The notes under the pieces were generated by a model. The model searched no databases, was not told the origin of the DNA, and saw nothing but the letters and a program-made list of their open reading frames with translations. A program made the translations under genes and the position numbers. Below are positions 57,960-64,000 of a DNA stretch of 64,000 nt, in pieces (within the stretch, counting starts at the first letter, position 1; every line of letters starts with the position of its first letter). Source of the DNA: Artemia franciscana (taxonomy: Eukaryota > Arthropoda > Branchiopoda > Anostraca > Artemiidae); assembly GCF_032884065.1 (NCBI RefSeq), contig NC_088865.1, positions 48,148,868 to 48,212,867 on the forward strand, in the 5' to 3' direction.

Positions 57960-60600
57960 AGGGTTTTTCAGCCCTAAAAGCCTTGTTACATATTTGGACT
58001 ATTTACAATAAAATGGTCATATCAAAATGTCTATTTCGGGAAAATACGACGCCTGTGTTTGCGTGTGGGGAAGCTGCCCTCCGATCATCCTGACTCTTAA
58101 AAAGGCCACACGACCACGCTTATTATAAGAGCCTTATATAACCCAAGGGCATAATTTACAACCCTCGCCCGGGTGCTGTGGGGGGGGAAGTTGGGCGGAG
58201 GGTAAACGCCGACCAGGGTAAAATCAATGGGTAAACAGAAAAAAATATTATTTACAGCCCTTGCCCCAGGGCAGAGGTCATAACACCCTCCAATGCATAT
58301 TTGTTGGGCCTATTGACTACTTTTGACGGATATGATATTTAAAAATTTTGACTCAATGTCTTAGGGGGCTGAGTTGTGTAGCGAAAGAAGGTAATGGGAG
58401 AATTGGTTATCCCCCGATAACTCTTCGCTCTTTAAAGGGTTTATAAGTTCCAATTAAATGAAACCCTGCTAAAATTTCTGCAGCCATCCCCTTCCTTGCA
58501 AAGTGACCACTGAAAAAAAAATACTGCTTTGCAGCTATATGACTCATCCCTTAGGCAGTGCTATAGCACTGCCTCTGTGCAAAGGAATGCCAAACTATGG
58601 AAAACTACATACTTGTCTTGGTGTTTTCTGTTTTAAATCCTTGATTATAATGTCTATATGAACACAACACAACCGATTAGTAGATTATATGAACAGAAGT
58701 GCCAATTGTACTCCAGCCTTTAGGGATTTGTGAAATAACCAGAATGGTATGTCGCATCTCAACCAAACTTGGTCAGAGGTAACAATTGATTTCCTAGTTA
58801 TGCCTTTTTAAGGCTGGAAACCATTTTAAAGCAAGGGAGATAAGACTTATAGCATTGAGATATTTCATCGGAAAGAACTTATCGTTAGTCGGGTATCAAT
58901 AGGTCGTGTCTCTATGATTATAAATTTTTAGAAGAGCGAAAAAAATCTCACAACTTATTTATTTCCTTTCCGATAACCGTAAAACAAAAGCGGATTGATA
59001 TGTAAAATCAACACCTATCACTTCGTTTTTTTTTTACTGTTATCGGACGGCAATTAAAAGAATTGTAAGTTTTTTTCGCTCTTCTGAAAATTTACTATTA
59101 TAGAGATGCGGCCTTTTGATACCCGACTGAAGCTATATTTTCAGACTGTTAAAAGTCTTAACAGTGAGATTAACTAATGCAAGACTTAGAAATGAAATAG
59201 TTTAAATACCTGTCTAGTTTGTTTGAGAAAGTGCAAACAATTCTGGGGCTATTAGAAAACTTTCCTGTCTGCATTTTTGTAAATGTTCTAAAAAATTCAA
59301 GGGATCGAAATGAAAATCAAACCATCAGGTTCTGCCTTCCAGGGAACCCTATTTTGGAGGTTTCAAGCTCCTATCCACTAAAATGTGGAATCTTTTTGTT
59401 TTCACTAGAAGAAAGAACAGATGCGGGTTTATTAAGTTTTTTCTCGGGGATGATGATATCGATTAATAGTTTTCGAAAATCGAGAGAGAGAGCTCATTCG
59501 AATAGAACTCAAAGTAATTTTGCTTTTTTTAAGTGATTAATTAAAAACAAAACTTTTCCATAAAAAAGTTTTTCAAAAAAAGAAAAGAGCTCCATTAAGC
59601 CAAGAATGACAAAAATTAAGTCAAATAATCTTCCAAGTGTAAAATTACCACAAATGACTATCAATAAATAAATGAAAATCAAAACGAAAAGAAATTACAA
59701 TTAATAGCCATGTCAAACTCAATACAAGCAAAAATTAACATGCGTTGGGCTGCTCATAACCCCTATGCCTTCTCAGGACCAGAACACTTTTGCGCTTTAC
59801 TGAAAAAAAAACAACAACAATAAGACAAATGACCGTGGATTGTAAGTTAAATTGACATATACTGATATTTATTCCTTAAAAGTCTTGATAATTTTTTATA
59901 TATGAAAGTAAGAAAATTGAAAACATTTCAAACGTATTTTGTTTTGAGTTAAGCACAAATTGTGTTCTGGTCTCGAGAAGGCATGGGGGTGTTTTATTTC
60001 AAATTTCTCTTTAATGCTGTCAATGGAGTAATGGGGTAGCAGTAGTGATGGTAGTTGTAGTAGTATCGATAGCATGCAAATTTTGCCTATTTGATCATTT
60101 CCCATATCATTCCTAAATTTTCCAAAGTAATATACTCAGTTATTCCTGTGTTGTATCCTTTTGACAATCCGTATACACGTAACCTGTTTTGATTTTGTTC
60201 AACACTCCACTCAACATTCTCTGAAAGGTTCACCTAAATGCCCTTCGTCTTCTTGGAAAGTAAAGTTCAAACATGCATACCTTTGTCAATAATACATACT
60301 ATGTGTAAACAAAAAATGAATTGCCTAACGTACAGCCCTTGTCCTGAGGACTGTGGGGAGGTTTACATACGCAATACTGGACTTTTCAAAAGTGCTGAAC
60401 AAAATAGCTCTCTTAAAATTTTGATCAGATATATTTTGGGAATGATCAGTTTGGGGAGGACTGAAGTCCCTCGATTCACTCTTGACTCTTAAAAGTTGAC
60501 TCTCGATTACGTTTAAAATGTTTGAACTTTTTAACTTTAATAAATAAAAAATTATTTAAACTTTGACGAATAAATGTCAGTATATGTGTGCTAAACTGAC
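57960..60600. repeat. Diverged family modules, one 3'-half copy at 59.3-59.5 kb
   Basis: G/C-rich-module phrases recur near 58155, 58258 and 60330 ('cccttgtcctgaggactgtggggaggtttacata'). At 59320-59510 the phrases 'ggaggtttcaagctcctatccactaaaatgtgg' and 'agctcattcgaatagaa' match the inverted full copy (20.63-20.78 kb). At 58860-58950 and 59035-59135 a block containing 'cgggtatcaataggtcgtgtctctatgattataaatttttagaagagcgaaaaaaa' is present in inverted orientation, a 100-bp-arm inverted repeat. Confidence 0.55.
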
Positions 60601-63530
<2,930 letters not shown>

Positions 63531-63884
63531 CTAGAATCAGGCTACGTAAGGCATATTTGACGCACATCGAAGCGTCTTATGATTCACTTCACGATCGTCA
63601 ATTCACCACTGCCGACCATGAATCTACTAAAAAAGCTTGGACCAAAGGGGAGAGTAAAAATTGGGAGAACTGCTGAAAAATATACTTGGCGAATAATATA
63701 TCGGAGTTGTTGGAGATTGTCTGTAAAAACACGGACGACATTTACAATCATTTGGGTTGGATTTGGGGTATTATTTTTCAACTCCTCAGCTGGTGATGGA
63801 TTTAGTTCGTAAAATCAGCACCGAACAAATATGTCTGATTACCGATGTAGATCAGCACTTCTTTGTGGAGAGATCTATGTTTTA
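63531..63884. other. Gene-free stretch with unassigned ORFs
   Basis: A plus ORF of 77 residues (63579-63812) and a minus ORF overlap here. No motif is recognised. This could be part of a retroelement, but nothing shows it. Confidence 0.3.
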
Positions 63885-64000
63885 GTTTTTTTTTTCAATC
63901 AATCAATGCGGTTTATTATCAGTGCGAAAATAAATTACACATAACAACAATACTCAGTCCATTCCTGGACGCCGAGATCCTCGATCGCTACCTTTTAAAC
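63885..64000 (-). mobile_element. 3' end of a non-LTR retrotransposon running off the window
   Basis: On minus: 'gtgtaatttattttcgcactgataataaaccgcattgattgattg' followed by A-rich sequence. An AATAAA-like phrase just before an (ATTG)n tail is the same pattern as the ends at 34.6 and 50.25 kb. The coding part would lie beyond 64000, so the assignment rests on the tail alone. Confidence 0.45.

Overview
This window is non-coding-dominated, AT-rich nuclear DNA from a metazoan. Nothing in it is prokaryotic: there are no operons, and coding segments are short exons with GT/AG borders, separated by introns of 2.3 kb and more. The exon peptides are those of an animal aromatic-amino-acid decarboxylase. 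The transposon mix (APE-type non-LTR retrotransposons, a Penelope-like element, a ZMYM1-like hAT) suits an arthropod. The dominant repeat family reminds me of brine-shrimp (branchiopod crustacean) DNA, but that is an unverified impression.

Host gene: the only host gene I can name is on the minus strand. Three consecutive exons (19489-19369, 17022-16909, 12933-12811) encode an uninterrupted N-terminal stretch of a group II PLP-dependent decarboxylase (DOPA/tyrosine/histidine decarboxylase family). The first coding exon and everything after the third exon, including the PLP lysine, were not found. The intron after exon C must therefore run past position 1, or the gene is broken. One further splice-bounded ORF (24796-24618, minus) is an unassigned exon candidate.

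Layout: 1-1515 is a rearranged copy of the main repeat family. 1.5-7.8 kb holds non-LTR 3' fragments and a roughly 290-bp tandem array. 7.8-12.8 kb is featureless. 12.8-19.5 kb holds the decarboxylase exons, a long (AT)n tract, two retroelement fragments and a small hAT-type MITE. Exon A is flanked by two copies of the main family in opposite orientation (17.2-18.8 and 20.3-22.1 kb). 22-24 kb is old repeat debris. 25.0-27.4 kb (minus) and 29.1-31.6 kb (plus) are two decayed APE-RT retrotransposons. 33.4-43.4 kb is a nest of insertions: a Penelope-like element split by a short family derivative and by a hAT transposon, with the hAT split by a foldback element with arms of about 400 bp, and a tRNA-like insertion near the hAT 3' end. 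46.9-51.7 kb has more family copies and another non-LTR fragment. 52-63.5 kb is mostly duplicated or diverged repeat DNA, ending in arrays of a diverged relative of the main family with a second (AT)n tract. The window closes in the 3' end of another retrotransposon.

The main repeat family is the clearest unusual structure. It is about 1.5-1.7 kb long. It starts with a near-perfect palindrome of about 230 bp bounded by GTAAGGAGCGAC, carries a second shorter palindrome, and ends in the inverted form GTCGCTCCTTAC followed by a terminal hairpin. I see no protein in it. All assignments come from reading the sequence; no database search was run.
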